Source of the DNA: Paenibacillus amylolyticus
Lineage (GTDB): Bacteria; Bacillota; Bacilli; Paenibacillales; Paenibacillaceae
Assembly: GCF_003719335.1 (NCBI RefSeq)
Contig: NZ_RIAS01000008.1
Span: 186,001-250,000 of the forward strand
Length of the DNA: 64,000 nt
Reading direction: 5' to 3'
Below are positions 8,356 through 16,964 of this stretch, in pieces (position 1 is the first letter of the stretch; each line of letters begins with the position of its first letter). A program made the translations under genes and the position numbers. The notes beneath the pieces are model-generated. The model did not search any database, had not been told where the DNA came from, and saw only the letters and a list, made by a program, of their open reading frames with translations.

Positions 8356-9345
8356 CTATCGAAGACCGCGGGCAATCAGCCATTCCAGCCATTTCCATGG
8401 CAACAGCGCTTTTCCAATAATGAGCATCCGTGAACCTTTGCCCAGTGCATAGCGCAGCCTTGGTGCACGCATTCGTGCAATGCGCCCGATCAGATCAGCG
8501 ACCTCCTGCGGGTCAGGTGCAGTCTCACTGGCGTGTTTTGAATACCGTAGAACTGCATCCAGCTTATGTTTATAAGCCGAATCCTCATTCCGGTGAATCT
8601 CGCCCAGACCTTTGTTCCAGATGGGCGTGCGATACGCTCCAGGCTCCACGAGCACCACCCGTATGCCAAATGAAGACATCTCATGGCGCAGACTTTCCGA
8701 GAAGCCTTCCACGGCAAATTTCGAGGCAGCGTATGGGGCATATCCCGGAAAACCGGATAGGCCGCTTACGCTCGAAAGATTAACAATCAGCCCGCGTTTC
8801 TGTCCACGCATGACAGGCAGAATTGCTCGTGTCACCGCGATAAGCCCGAACAGGTTCGTTTCCATCTGGCGTCTCCAGTCCTCCATTGACACTTCCTCAA
8901 TAAATCCACCTACAGCAAAACCCGCATTGTTCACCAGCACATCGATTTGTCCATATTGCTGTAACACCGTATCCACAGCGGTTTGAACAGAATCCGAATC
9001 TGTCACATCAAGCTGTACATAATCAATCCGCTCGGTCACTCCTGCTTCCTCGGCTCGGTTCGCAAGTTCTCCCTTGCGATTTAGATCTCGCATTGTGGCC
9101 ATAACACGATACCCTTCCTTGGCAAGAGTGATGGCAGTCAGCATACCAAAACCGCTGGAGGTACCTGTAATCAGAGCTACAGGAGATTGTTCACTCGGCT
9201 TGCCTGATCTGGTTACATTTGCATGAGCTGTTTGAAGTGCTTCCGTTGTTTTTTCCGCTCCTGATGTAGTCCTGCCATCCACAGGGTTTGGCGAATCCTC
9301 TCCTATTTTATAAGCCCACACGGTCACTTTATCACCTACTTTCAT
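8356..9345 (-). CDS. Classical SDR oxidoreductase with N-terminal extension
   Basis: NAD(P)-dependent short-chain dehydrogenase: TGTSSGFG cofactor motif, NNAGFAVGG, NLSSVSG and the YAASK active site are all present in the right order, followed by PGAYRTP. Unusually, about 55 residues (MKVGDKVTVWAYKIGED, then a Ser/Thr/Glu-rich stretch) precede the Rossmann fold. The ATG at 9345 lacks a good ribosome site; a GTG at 9327 has AGGTG five bases before it. It lies 42 bases after the adenylating enzyme and is likely the last enzyme gene of the operon, reducing or oxidising a carbonyl/alcohol on the product. Substrate unknown. Confidence 0.9.
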   Translation of the reverse strand: MKVGDKVTVWAYKIGEDSPNPVDGRTTSGAEKTTEALQTAHANVTRSGKPSEQSPVALITGTSSGFGMLTAITLAKEGYRVMATMRDLNRKGELANRAEEAGVTERIDYVQLDVTDSDSVQTAVDTVLQQYGQIDVLVNNAGFAVGGFIEEVSMEDWRRQMETNLFGLIAVTRAILPVMRGQKRGLIVNLSSVSGLSGFPGYAPYAASKFAVEGFSESLRHEMSSFGIRVVLVEPGAYRTPIWNKGLGEIHRNEDSAYKHKLDAVLRYSKHASETAPDPQEVADLIGRIARMRAPRLRYALGKGSRMLIIGKALLPWKWLEWLIARGLR

Positions 9346-9387
9346 GATCTTTTAACCAGTACATGCAAACTCTGCATTGAACCTCAA

Positions 9388-10707
9388 TTAATCCAACCGT
9401 CTCTCCACCCGCCTCATCTTCGTTATCCCTGCTTCAAACGTATACGGCACAAATTGAACCTCGGGCAGCACACATTGCAGTCGACCTGCCAATTTCCCCA
9501 ACTCTTGCAACACAGCGGCCTGCGCCCGCTCCTGATCGGTATCCTCACTGACCTGCATTGACACCTCCAGTATTCCACTGCCACGCTGCACGACGCGATA
9601 ATGCTCAATAGCTGGCGAAGCCGCGATGACCGCACGACTGATGAAATCCGGAAAGACCGAAACAGCCTCACCCTCATATTTATGCGAAAAATAAAGCGTA
9701 TCATCACAGCGGCCTTCAATCCGCTCAATGGCGGTAAACAATGAACCACACGCGCACCGCTCTGCCGCTTCGGTTAATATATCATTCAGCCGATACCGGA
9801 TGATCGGCTGTGACGTTCGGGAGAAGTCTGTAATCACAGGCACGAACCTCCGGGTGGCAGGATCAAGGTATTCTTTTTCAATATACACAATATCTTCATT
9901 CAGATGTATCGTCCCGTGCTCGCAAGTCGCCCCCAAGAAACCTTCTGTACACTGGTACACCTGATGAACGGTCTGTCCGAAAACACGCTCCAGCACGTTA
10001 CGATCCAGCGGATCAAGCACCTCGGCTACAGCAATAATTTTGTCTGGCACATGGGTTAAACGTCCCATTATATAAGCATCAGCCAGCATACGAAGCATGG
10101 AGGGCGGAGCGACCCATACCGTGGGTTGGTATTCTTCCATGCGCTCAACGAGGACATCCACATGCTCCAGCAGGTCAAAATACTGAAATTGCAGTTTGCC
10201 GCGTTTCACCGATTCATACAGATTGCTATTCGCTCTTAAGAAGAACGCGATCTTCGCGGGTTTCCATAGCCCGCCTGGTAACAGTTTCGCCAGCACTGTG
10301 CCCGTCCACGCATCCTGCTCCCGATTACTCACCAGAAAAATGCCACGGTTACCCGATGTGCCGGAAGATAGTCCTACCGTGACACCTTGAATGGAAGACT
10401 GTTTGAAATTACGGGTATCCTCACTTTCGCCAGCGAGGACCAGCGCCTCTTCCTTCGTAATACCTACCGTGTTCAACGTGTCGAAATGCTGCATCATCAC
10501 CGTTTTATCGATCTGCGGGAACTGTCTCCACTCGGTTGCGTTCAAGCCTCCCCACCACTTTTGATAAAATGGAGACCGTGCCCGAATCCGCTCCACATGC
10601 CGAATGATTCGGCGTTCCTGCCACTGTTCCAGCTGTGCCCTCGTACGCCATCTGCGCAAACCACGTGCAAGTGCATAATGAGTAACAATACGAACCGGAT
10701 TGCTCAT
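9388..10707 (-). CDS. PaaK / F390-synthetase-like adenylate-forming enzyme
   Basis: About 439 residues of the phenylacetate-CoA ligase / coenzyme F390 synthetase branch of adenylate-forming enzymes. The phosphate-binding loop GLSSGTSGNRG, the FFLRANSNLYES region and the VYQCTEGFLG segment (adenine/acyl pocket) are visible, and a RIEGRCDD segment marks the C-terminal domain hinge. It should activate a carboxylate as an acyl-AMP, for ligation or lactonisation. The frame opens at 10752, but the ATG at 10707 overlaps the MBL stop by ATGA and follows naturally. Within the operon it could play the part of OleC in an olefin-like pathway; that is inference. Confidence 0.85.
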   Translation of the reverse strand: MSNPVRIVTHYALARGLRRWRTRAQLEQWQERRIIRHVERIRARSPFYQKWWGGLNATEWRQFPQIDKTVMMQHFDTLNTVGITKEEALVLAGESEDTRNFKQSSIQGVTVGLSSGTSGNRGIFLVSNREQDAWTGTVLAKLLPGGLWKPAKIAFFLRANSNLYESVKRGKLQFQYFDLLEHVDVLVERMEEYQPTVWVAPPSMLRMLADAYIMGRLTHVPDKIIAVAEVLDPLDRNVLERVFGQTVHQVYQCTEGFLGATCEHGTIHLNEDIVYIEKEYLDPATRRFVPVITDFSRTSQPIIRYRLNDILTEAAERCACGSLFTAIERIEGRCDDTLYFSHKYEGEAVSVFPDFISRAVIAASPAIEHYRVVQRGSGILEVSMQVSEDTDQERAQAAVLQELGKLAGRLQCVLPEVQFVPYTFEAGITKMRRVERRLD

Positions 10708-11588
10708 CGTTCCGTTCCCCCTGTGCCCCATGCGTTCAGCGCCTCTTGGCAATGACTCGGCACGATGCGAAGCGCAGGGAACTGTTGATGCAGGTGAACC
10801 AGCTTGTCAAAGTTCTGTCTGTACTCCTGCCGATCTGACATAATGATGCCTGCCAGTGCATGAGGTCTGCGCTGTTCACGGAAAGCACGGCTCGACCATA
10901 CTGCATCTGCACATAAAAAATATTCATGCTGCTCTGTCCGCAGCAACAATCCCATCATGCCTTCTGCATGACCCGATACATCTACGCCAAGCAAGCTGCC
11001 ATCTCCAAAAAGATCGTATACCTCTTCCCAAGGAAACCCTGCTGGGGCTTCAATCCCTGTAGTCTTCCTCATGTCCGTCCATCGCTTGGCAGGGTCGTTC
11101 ACGGGCAGTGACCGCTGGATAAAGTCATCAGGTAGCAGCCCAGCCAGAAAACCAGCCTTCACCGCCGCAATCGAACCAAGAGAGCGAACCGCATCATAGG
11201 CTCTCGGCAAATAAATAAACCGAGCCTCCGGGAAGTCCTTGGCACCTGCAATGTGATCCCCGTGAAAATGCGAAAGAATAACATAACGGACATCTGATGG
11301 CACCAGCCCGTTCCGCTTCAGAAAATAAACGGCACTGTCTTCTTCCCGAAATACAACGGGCGTGATATGGCGATATAATGCATTTGGCAGTCGAGCGGTC
11401 TCTTCAAAAAAACGGGAACTGTACCCCGTGTCCAGTAGGATCGGGCCATGATCGGGATGGAGAATACAAGCGAAGCCTGCCGGAAAATGAACCGGACGGA
11501 AGCTTCCTCCCCGTAACGTAAGGAACTCCGGATGAGTACAGAAACCTGCTGCACCTAAATATAATTTTACTGGCTTCGTTGTTAACAT
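10704..11588 (-). CDS. MBL-fold metallo-hydrolase
   Basis: A 294-residue metallo-beta-lactamase-fold enzyme. HFHGDH (residues 107-112) gives the metal ligands His107, His109, Asp111 and His112; His207 (SGHAEG) and Asp228 (CADAVW) complete the site, and PSHCQEAL supplies the distal His, so the two-metal centre looks intact. The sequence resembles the N-acyl homoserine lactonase-like subgroup, which hydrolyses lactones or thioesters. It starts seven bases before the end of the OleD-like gene and ends on the start of the adenylating enzyme. I infer a hydrolase or thioesterase step in the same pathway. Confidence 0.9.
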   Translation of the reverse strand: MLTTKPVKLYLGAAGFCTHPEFLTLRGGSFRPVHFPAGFACILHPDHGPILLDTGYSSRFFEETARLPNALYRHITPVVFREEDSAVYFLKRNGLVPSDVRYVILSHFHGDHIAGAKDFPEARFIYLPRAYDAVRSLGSIAAVKAGFLAGLLPDDFIQRSLPVNDPAKRWTDMRKTTGIEAPAGFPWEEVYDLFGDGSLLGVDVSGHAEGMMGLLLRTEQHEYFLCADAVWSSRAFREQRRPHALAGIIMSDRQEYRQNFDKLVHLHQQFPALRIVPSHCQEALNAWGTGGTER

Positions 11589-12577
11589 TTTTCACTCCTC
11601 CACCAATCTGTAAATTGCTGCAGACCCGCTTCAATGGACACCCGCGGTACATATCCTAGCTGCGCCTTGGCATCGGTAATGTCCAACGTTTGCGGCACAC
11701 CCAAAGATCCAACGGTGTATCTGGTCAGTAACGGTTCTCCCAGAGCAGGGATGAATCGATGCACACCTTCCAGCACACTGGCCACTCCATAGGCTGTTTT
11801 ATAAGGAATATTCAAACGCCGCAAGGGCATGTCTAACATGTCAAAAAGAGTCCCTACCAGCTCTGCAAACGGCCTTGGGTCTGCGTTCGAAATATTGTAG
11901 GCTCTCCCAAGTGCATCATCAGAAGCATCACTGCACAATAACAGCGCATCCACCACATTATCTACGCACGTCAGATCAATCAGTGCCTGTCCACCTTCAA
12001 TCATCGGTACTCCCCGTTTGGCATTCGCTGCAACAATCCGCGGGAAAAGCGTTTGGTCATACGGACCAAAAATGGCACGCGGGCGAATCATAATCGATGG
12101 CAATCCGTTACGATGTGCCTCCATCACAATGTCTTCAGCAATACGTTTGGTAGCCGCATAATGATTGGCCGGTTTAGCCGGCAGCAGGTCATGTTCATGG
12201 ACTTCATAACGCGGTATGTAGTTAAAATAAATACTCGGCGTGGAAACATGCACGAACCGCTGCACCTGATGGCGTAGAGAACAATCAATCAGATTTTGTG
12301 TTCCCTGCACATTACTGCTGTAGAAATCCTGATATTTCCCCCAGGGTGAGGATAAGGCTGCGCAGTGGAACACAACATCCTGATTTGCACATGCTGCATC
12401 TACAATCTGGACATCCCGAATATCACCCTTGATAAAGCAAACTCCACCCGCTTCAAGCAGGCTGCCTATCTCATGCTGTCGCCCCATACCCGTCACTTCC
12501 CAGCCTTCTGCTGCAAGCCTTATCCCCAGGTGTCTGCCCAGGCAGCCTGTAGCCCCGGTCACTAATGCTCTCTTCAT
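11582..12577 (-). CDS. NAD-dependent epimerase/3-beta-HSD family, OleD-like
   Basis: An extended SDR of 331 residues: TGATGCLGRHLG cofactor loop, HVSTPSIYF, and the YAATK active site. The family-diagnostic segments match my memory of OleD, the 2-alkyl-3-ketoalkanoate reductase of bacterial olefin biosynthesis: a WGKYQDFYSSNVQGTQN block, an IDLTCVDNVVDALLL block, and the C-terminal YKTAYGVASVLEG and LTRYTVG segments. If so, it would reduce a 2-alkyl-3-keto acid to the 3-hydroxy acid. It overlaps both neighbours (ATGA with ATP-grasp, seven bases with MBL). A plain sugar epimerase is less likely, given the company of a FabH-like enzyme. Confidence 0.85.
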   Translation of the reverse strand: MKRALVTGATGCLGRHLGIRLAAEGWEVTGMGRQHEIGSLLEAGGVCFIKGDIRDVQIVDAACANQDVVFHCAALSSPWGKYQDFYSSNVQGTQNLIDCSLRHQVQRFVHVSTPSIYFNYIPRYEVHEHDLLPAKPANHYAATKRIAEDIVMEAHRNGLPSIMIRPRAIFGPYDQTLFPRIVAANAKRGVPMIEGGQALIDLTCVDNVVDALLLCSDASDDALGRAYNISNADPRPFAELVGTLFDMLDMPLRRLNIPYKTAYGVASVLEGVHRFIPALGEPLLTRYTVGSLGVPQTLDITDAKAQLGYVPRVSIEAGLQQFTDWWRSEKC

Positions 12578-13920
12578 CGTTGTTCACCGTTCCATTCTAT
12601 GTCATGAGTCAATGCTTCCGTCAACGTAATCTGCTGTGAACATGCAAGACGCCAGGCTGCAAGTACGACCGCAAATTGTTCAAAAAAAGGCCGTCGATCC
12701 TGCCGCACATACACCACATCCCTGGCACCCTGCCAAGCCGTCCTCCAAGCTCGCAGGCTACCTCTGCTGCTTTGAATCTGCCGGATACCACTTCCCAGCA
12801 TGGGCAGTGCTAACATCGCTTTATCGTCACCTGACTGCGGTGTCACTTCGATTCCTTCGCCTAGCATCACTTCAGGTTCAAGCAATGCTCGCACCAAGCC
12901 ATTACCAGGATGAAACAGATGAATGCCACTGGTTGCCCTCGGGTTACACTCAATCGCATACACCTGACCCGTCACATCTTCGATAAAATCAAATCCAATC
13001 TGTCCGCTGAAACCCGCCGCCCACACAAAGTGTTCTACCCATGCGCGTGTGCCTTCATGCTGCACCTGTTCAAAAAAAACACTCGCGCCTACGTTGCCCG
13101 TACGATATCGGCTGTCGTAGGCGGCATGCGCGACTATATGGCCTTCATGTACTACACTGTAGGTGCACAGTCCTCGTCCATGGATGTACTGCTGTGCCAC
13201 CCAAGGCGAGGCAAGAGATAACGTGTCTTCGCCCGGTGGATCGTGGTGCAGAGAGTTAAGCTTCTCGGGAGCGGAAATCTGCGGCCGATGTAGTTCTTCC
13301 GTCCTCCGATTGACATTCTTATTCTCATCCTTATTGATGACGATGTTGGACCCTTCGAGTCTTGGCATACGCACCTTGGCAGCAAATCGGGAATAGACTG
13401 GTTTCCAGACCCAATCTCCCTTTAAAACATGTTGCTTCTCCAGCCACTCCTGCGGAGTTTGAATCAGATGTGTATCTGGAACCGAAAGCCCCATAGACTT
13501 GGCAAGCATATTAAAATCATACTTATGATGCAGGACATGCAGCTGCTCCAAACTGGAAACAAGAACACGACAATGCTGTCGCAAGCGTTCAGCCCCAGCA
13601 GCCACATAAAACACTTCTTCACACATCGGGATCAACACATCGATCTGCCATATCTTAACCCAATGTTCCAGTGCTGACAGGTACTCCTGCGTATGATGAC
13701 GCGGCGATGGAACAAGTACGCATTGCTCCACCGCACTAGACGTTCTGCACAGATGGCGTTCCATACTCTCCGCAATAAATACAAGGTGACCTGACCGATG
13801 CAACATACGCGCCAAATCCAGCGTAACCGGAGCCCTTCCTCCGGTAAGGAGTACCCTGTACGTCTGACCTGCTTGTCCTTGAAGCACACGTTGGTCACGT
13901 CGTGCAAATTCAGTAGTCAA
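12574..13920 (-). CDS. ATP-grasp domain ligase
   Basis: A 448-residue ATP-grasp protein. An N-terminal Rossmann-like pre-ATP-grasp domain (VLLTGGRAPVTLDLARMLHR), a VWKPVYSRFAAKVR nucleotide-binding strand, and the catalytic core GFDFIEDVTG with IECNPRATSGIH are all present, so ATP-dependent acyl phosphate formation is expected. Between the two core parts lies a polar insert of about 45 residues (around 200-245, starting NKDENKNVNRR). The start is a TTG at 13920 with GGGAGG eight bases upstream, placed inside the end of the FabH-like gene. It would ligate an acid to an amine, thiol or alcohol; the substrate is unknown. Confidence 0.86.
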   Translation of the reverse strand: MTTEFARRDQRVLQGQAGQTYRVLLTGGRAPVTLDLARMLHRSGHLVFIAESMERHLCRTSSAVEQCVLVPSPRHHTQEYLSALEHWVKIWQIDVLIPMCEEVFYVAAGAERLRQHCRVLVSSLEQLHVLHHKYDFNMLAKSMGLSVPDTHLIQTPQEWLEKQHVLKGDWVWKPVYSRFAAKVRMPRLEGSNIVINKDENKNVNRRTEELHRPQISAPEKLNSLHHDPPGEDTLSLASPWVAQQYIHGRGLCTYSVVHEGHIVAHAAYDSRYRTGNVGASVFFEQVQHEGTRAWVEHFVWAAGFSGQIGFDFIEDVTGQVYAIECNPRATSGIHLFHPGNGLVRALLEPEVMLGEGIEVTPQSGDDKAMLALPMLGSGIRQIQSSRGSLRAWRTAWQGARDVVYVRQDRRPFFEQFAVVLAAWRLACSQQITLTEALTHDIEWNGEQR

Positions 13921-14911
13921 AGATGAGTCCTCCCAAAGACAGACCAGCCGCCGTTCCGATCATCAATACCCGATCACCACGCTCTATTCGTTGCTGACGA
14001 ATCGCCTCATGCAATCCCATCGGAATGGAGGCCGCAATCGTATTACCATGACCTCGTGTAATATCCATGAACCGTTCTGCGGGAATCCCCAGCTTCTTGC
14101 GAATCAGGCGCATCGCCATTGCACTGCCCTGATGAGGAATGACCAGGGAGAAATCCTCCATTTGATTACCGGAAGCTTGAAGCATCTCATCCATAAAACC
14201 GGGTAACAGCTTGGACGCCATGCGAAAAATCGCCTGTCCATCCATATGAAAAAGGAATGGATCTGGATGTGCCACATCATACCGGGCCGCATGCTGCCGT
14301 GTGCCTCCGCCTGCAATCTCCGAAAACCGTGCACCGCGGCTATAGGTTCGCAGAGATGCATGAACGATCTGTGACCCGGATTCCACAGATGCTCGCTCAA
14401 TGATGACTGCTGCCGCGCCATCACCAAACAAGGCAGCACTCTCAGGATCTTTCCAGTTCAATCCGGCTGAAGCGATCTCGGTGGCTACGAGTAATACACG
14501 CTGGTAACGTCCAGCGTCCACCATATAAGAGATGACGTCTAGTCCGTTCAGGAAACTGAGACAGGTCGCATCCATATCAAAAGCAGGTACACCTGATTCT
14601 TCCTGTCCCATGGCCTGCTGGATAAAGACGGCTGTACTTGGCAATGGCTGTTCTTTCGTACCGCTGGTGCATACCAAACAATCGATCTCATCAAAAGACA
14701 GCCCCGCATCGGCAAGAGCTGCTTCTGCCGCTCTTGCACCCATATAGGAAGAAGTCTCCTCGTCCGAAGCATAATAACGGTAGCCGACGCCCGTCGCTTT
14801 GCTGACCCAGCCTGCGGGTACATTTAATCGCTCATCCAACTCTTCATCCGTCACTTTCATCTGAGGCAGGTATTTCCCTGTACCTGCGATTCTTACTCTT
14901 CTAAGCTGCAT
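13910..14911 (-). CDS. FabH/OleA-like 3-oxoacyl-ACP synthase III family enzyme
   Basis: A thiolase-fold condensing enzyme of 333 residues with an intact triad: Cys117 (DMDATCLSFLNG), His260 (VIPHQGS) and Asn290 (GHGNTIAASIP). The ALFGDGAAAVI strand is also typical. It should load an acyl chain on Cys117 and condense it with a second acyl thioester or malonyl carrier. Housekeeping FabH genes sit in fab operons with HQANxRI at the His; here the motif is HQGSAMAMRLI, and the gene heads an operon of tailoring enzymes, so it is a dedicated secondary-pathway enzyme. A weak AAGAGG site precedes the ATG. No acyl carrier protein gene is seen nearby. Confidence 0.88.
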   Translation of the reverse strand: MQLRRVRIAGTGKYLPQMKVTDEELDERLNVPAGWVSKATGVGYRYYASDEETSSYMGARAAEAALADAGLSFDEIDCLVCTSGTKEQPLPSTAVFIQQAMGQEESGVPAFDMDATCLSFLNGLDVISYMVDAGRYQRVLLVATEIASAGLNWKDPESAALFGDGAAAVIIERASVESGSQIVHASLRTYSRGARFSEIAGGGTRQHAARYDVAHPDPFLFHMDGQAIFRMASKLLPGFMDEMLQASGNQMEDFSLVIPHQGSAMAMRLIRKKLGIPAERFMDITRGHGNTIAASIPMGLHEAIRQQRIERGDRVLMIGTAAGLSLGGLIFDY

Positions 14912-15060
14912 ATGCCAACCTCTTCTCTTTCATGCGTGTTATGTAAATTACGTGATATTACCCATTAAACGAATATAGCTGCAACTGAATAATACACCCT
15001 ATTCAAAACATATTTGAAGTAACCTCATGATGAACTTGTATTATCATCTAAATGAACAGA

Positions 15061-15080
15061 AGGGCAGATTGCTCTGCCCT
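15061..15080 (-). terminator. Probable terminator after the TIGR01777 gene
   Basis: AGGGCAG and CTGCCCT form a perfect seven-base stem with a six-base loop, followed on the minus strand by a T-rich but interrupted tail. It lies between the TIGR01777 stop and the FabH-like start, so the 14.9 kb operon probably has its own promoter in 14912-15060; TTGCAG about 18 bases before TAATAT on the minus strand is a weak candidate. Nothing else is seen in this gap. Confidence 0.5.
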
Positions 15081-15154
15081 CCCATTCACATATTATCTAT
15101 TCCTGCACATGCTGTTCACAGTCTGGATAGGTGGACATCTATGTCTGCTACCTG

Positions 15155-16048
15155 CTACCCGTTACTGGGCTTGAGGAGATCAGCGAGTGCCGCATCCAAC
15201 GAAGCATAAGTGAACGTAAAACCTGCCTTTTCGATTCTGTCGGGAATAACCCAGCGGCTCTTGAGTACCAGTTCCGTTTCCGTGCGGATAAATATAGCTC
15301 CAAGCTCAAGCATCCAGCGCGGGGACGGAAGTCCAATACGTGCCCCCATCTGCTTCCTAAGGCTTGCCATCAGCTCACGATTAGTCACTGGATGAGGAGA
15401 TGAAGCATTATAGACACCTTCCAGCTCCGAATGCTCCTGTACAAACATCACCATGCGGAACAAGTCCTCCATATGAATCCAGCTAAATTTTTGGGTTCCT
15501 GCTCCCTGGGCTCCACCCAGGCCAAATCGAACCAGATTCGTCAGCGGTTCCATCACCCCGCCTTCCCCAAGCACAATCGCAATGCGTAATGCAATTTGAC
15601 GTGTAGATGGCAACTCAACTCCGAAGAATGCCTTCTCCCATGCCTTGGCGACCTCCACAGAGAAACCCGAGCCAACCTCTCCATCTTGTTCCGTCATTGG
15701 ACGATCTTCCGCATGTCTATAGATGGTTGCCGTACTGGAGTTAATCCACAATTCGGGCGGATGCACACATGATAATACTGCTTCACCGAGAATGTGTGTG
15801 GTTTCAGTTCTGGAATCCAAAATGATTTTACGATTCTCATCTGTATAACGGCAATTCACCGATTTACCAGCCAGATTTATCAGCATCTCCGCGCCTTCAA
15901 GTGCTTCAATGATGGCTGCACGATCTTCCCAAGAGATGTGTCCAGACTGGCGTGAGATGACCAGCACATCGTATCCCAGCTTTTTAAACCGGACTGTAAA
16001 ATCCTGACCGACAAATCCCGTTCCACCAGCAAGTACAACCTTTTTCAC
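15155..16048 (-). CDS. TIGR01777 family epimerase-like protein (YfhF/YfcH type)
   Basis: A 297-residue Rossmann protein. VVLAGGTGFVGQDF is the nucleotide-binding loop, and MLINLAGKSVNCRY with the following DSRTETT is the hallmark of the TIGR01777 family; the C-terminal LKSRWVIPDRIEKAGFTFTY is the DUF1731 domain. Members are predicted NAD(P)-dependent epimerases or cell-division-related proteins, with no agreed substrate. It appears to be a single-gene unit, flanked by a terminator downstream and about 160 bases upstream to the next gene. Confidence 0.92.
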   Translation of the reverse strand: MKKVVLAGGTGFVGQDFTVRFKKLGYDVLVISRQSGHISWEDRAAIIEALEGAEMLINLAGKSVNCRYTDENRKIILDSRTETTHILGEAVLSCVHPPELWINSSTATIYRHAEDRPMTEQDGEVGSGFSVEVAKAWEKAFFGVELPSTRQIALRIAIVLGEGGVMEPLTNLVRFGLGGAQGAGTQKFSWIHMEDLFRMVMFVQEHSELEGVYNASSPHPVTNRELMASLRKQMGARIGLPSPRWMLELGAIFIRTETELVLKSRWVIPDRIEKAGFTFTYASLDAALADLLKPSNG

Positions 16049-16209
16049 GGTATCCCCTCATTTCCGCAGATGGATCATGCCATCTATGCAGTGCATTCAT
16101 ATCAGACTAAACAACATGGAAGACCGTTTCGTTTGATATTGATTCCATTTGAATGTGGAGAGACGCCCATCGGAGCTTAAAAAGCTCCACTTCCATTCGA
16201 ACCGTCCGC

Positions 16210-16740
16210 TCAGACTGCTTCTTGCACGCCAATCGCTGTATATAACCTACTTCGCTCTTCGTTCGCCCAAGCATTCGATGCATCCTGCTCTAGTCGAACC
16301 TGTAGTTCATCATGAAAATCATGAATCATATACCCTTCGGGGAGTTCACCCAATATGGATGCAAAATCATACTCAGGCAAAGTTCGCCGCCCTTCGCCAA
16401 TTTCTTTTAGCCAATTCATCCAGTCTTGCAGTGTAAGTACACCTTCCTGCCACAACTCAGCCTGCAGACCAAGCACATCCTGCAGTTGCTCATATGCGAG
16501 TACATCCGTGAATTGGCGGCAAGCCATGATGCCCAGTTCGTACAATTCGATTGCAGCACGACGGATATCATGTGTCAGCTCCACTTCCAGCCCTTCAAGG
16601 TAATCCTGAACCTGAATATGCTGACCATCATCATACAGTAAAGGCGCATGGGCGAGCATGCGAATAATGTCTTGCAACTCATTTGATGAGATGATATTTT
16701 GCTCCTCTAGAGCAGGTAATTGATAAGCTGTAATGATCAT
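16210..16740 (-). CDS. Unknown 176-residue acidic protein
   Basis: A helical, acidic protein (ELQDIIRMLAHAPLLYDDG, DIRRAAIELYELGIMACRQF, LPEYDFASILGELPEGY) with no recognised domain or signal peptide. AGGAG lies only three bases before the ATG, so the start is a little uncertain, although no better one is visible. It stands between the TIGR01777 gene and the divergent blaI-like gene. The 224-base gap upstream holds the blaI promoter and operators. I cannot suggest a function. Confidence 0.65.
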   Translation of the reverse strand: MIITAYQLPALEEQNIISSNELQDIIRMLAHAPLLYDDGQHIQVQDYLEGLEVELTHDIRRAAIELYELGIMACRQFTDVLAYEQLQDVLGLQAELWQEGVLTLQDWMNWLKEIGEGRRTLPEYDFASILGELPEGYMIHDFHDELQVRLEQDASNAWANEERSRLYTAIGVQEAV

Positions 16741-16866
16741 TCACTCCTGTTTCGGTCATCTATTGTTGACCTATAGTATAACACGCTTTTCTTCGTTGAA
16801 TTTGGCATTCAGAAGAAGAATCCTCTGAAGATACAAAGGAAGAATCGAGGTTCTCACACACGGCGC

Positions 16867-16896
16867 TTGACTAACTACTACACGTTGTAGTAGTTT
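16867..16896 (+). promoter_or_regulatory. blaI-like promoter
   Basis: TTGACT (16867-16872) and TAGTTT (16891-16896) with an 18-base spacer. The spacer is almost filled by the perfect dyad at 16874-16894, so repressor binding would block polymerase directly. Confidence 0.5.
16874..16894. promoter_or_regulatory. BlaI/MecI-type operator 1
   Basis: A perfect 9-base inverted repeat, ACTACTACA-CGT-TGTAGTAGT. The TACA/TGTA core is the known recognition element of BlaI/MecI/CopY repressors. It overlaps the -35/-10 spacer. Confidence 0.8.
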
Positions 16897-16901
16897 ATAT
16901 G

Positions 16902-16918
16902 TACTACGTAGTGTAGTA
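16902..16918. promoter_or_regulatory. BlaI/MecI-type operator 2
   Basis: TACTAC-GTAGT-GTAGTA, a second dyad with the same half-sites, lying just after the -10 region and before the ribosome site. Two such operators are typical of bla/mec-type control. Confidence 0.7.
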
Positions 16919-16964
16919 ATAAAAATGTCGTTATGGACGCATAACGTTGTAAAGGAGTGCTTCT

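Noticed and set aside
16160..16200. GGAGCTT/AAGCTCC hairpin as a terminator
   Set aside because: The stem is only seven bases and has no T run on either strand, so I did not list it.
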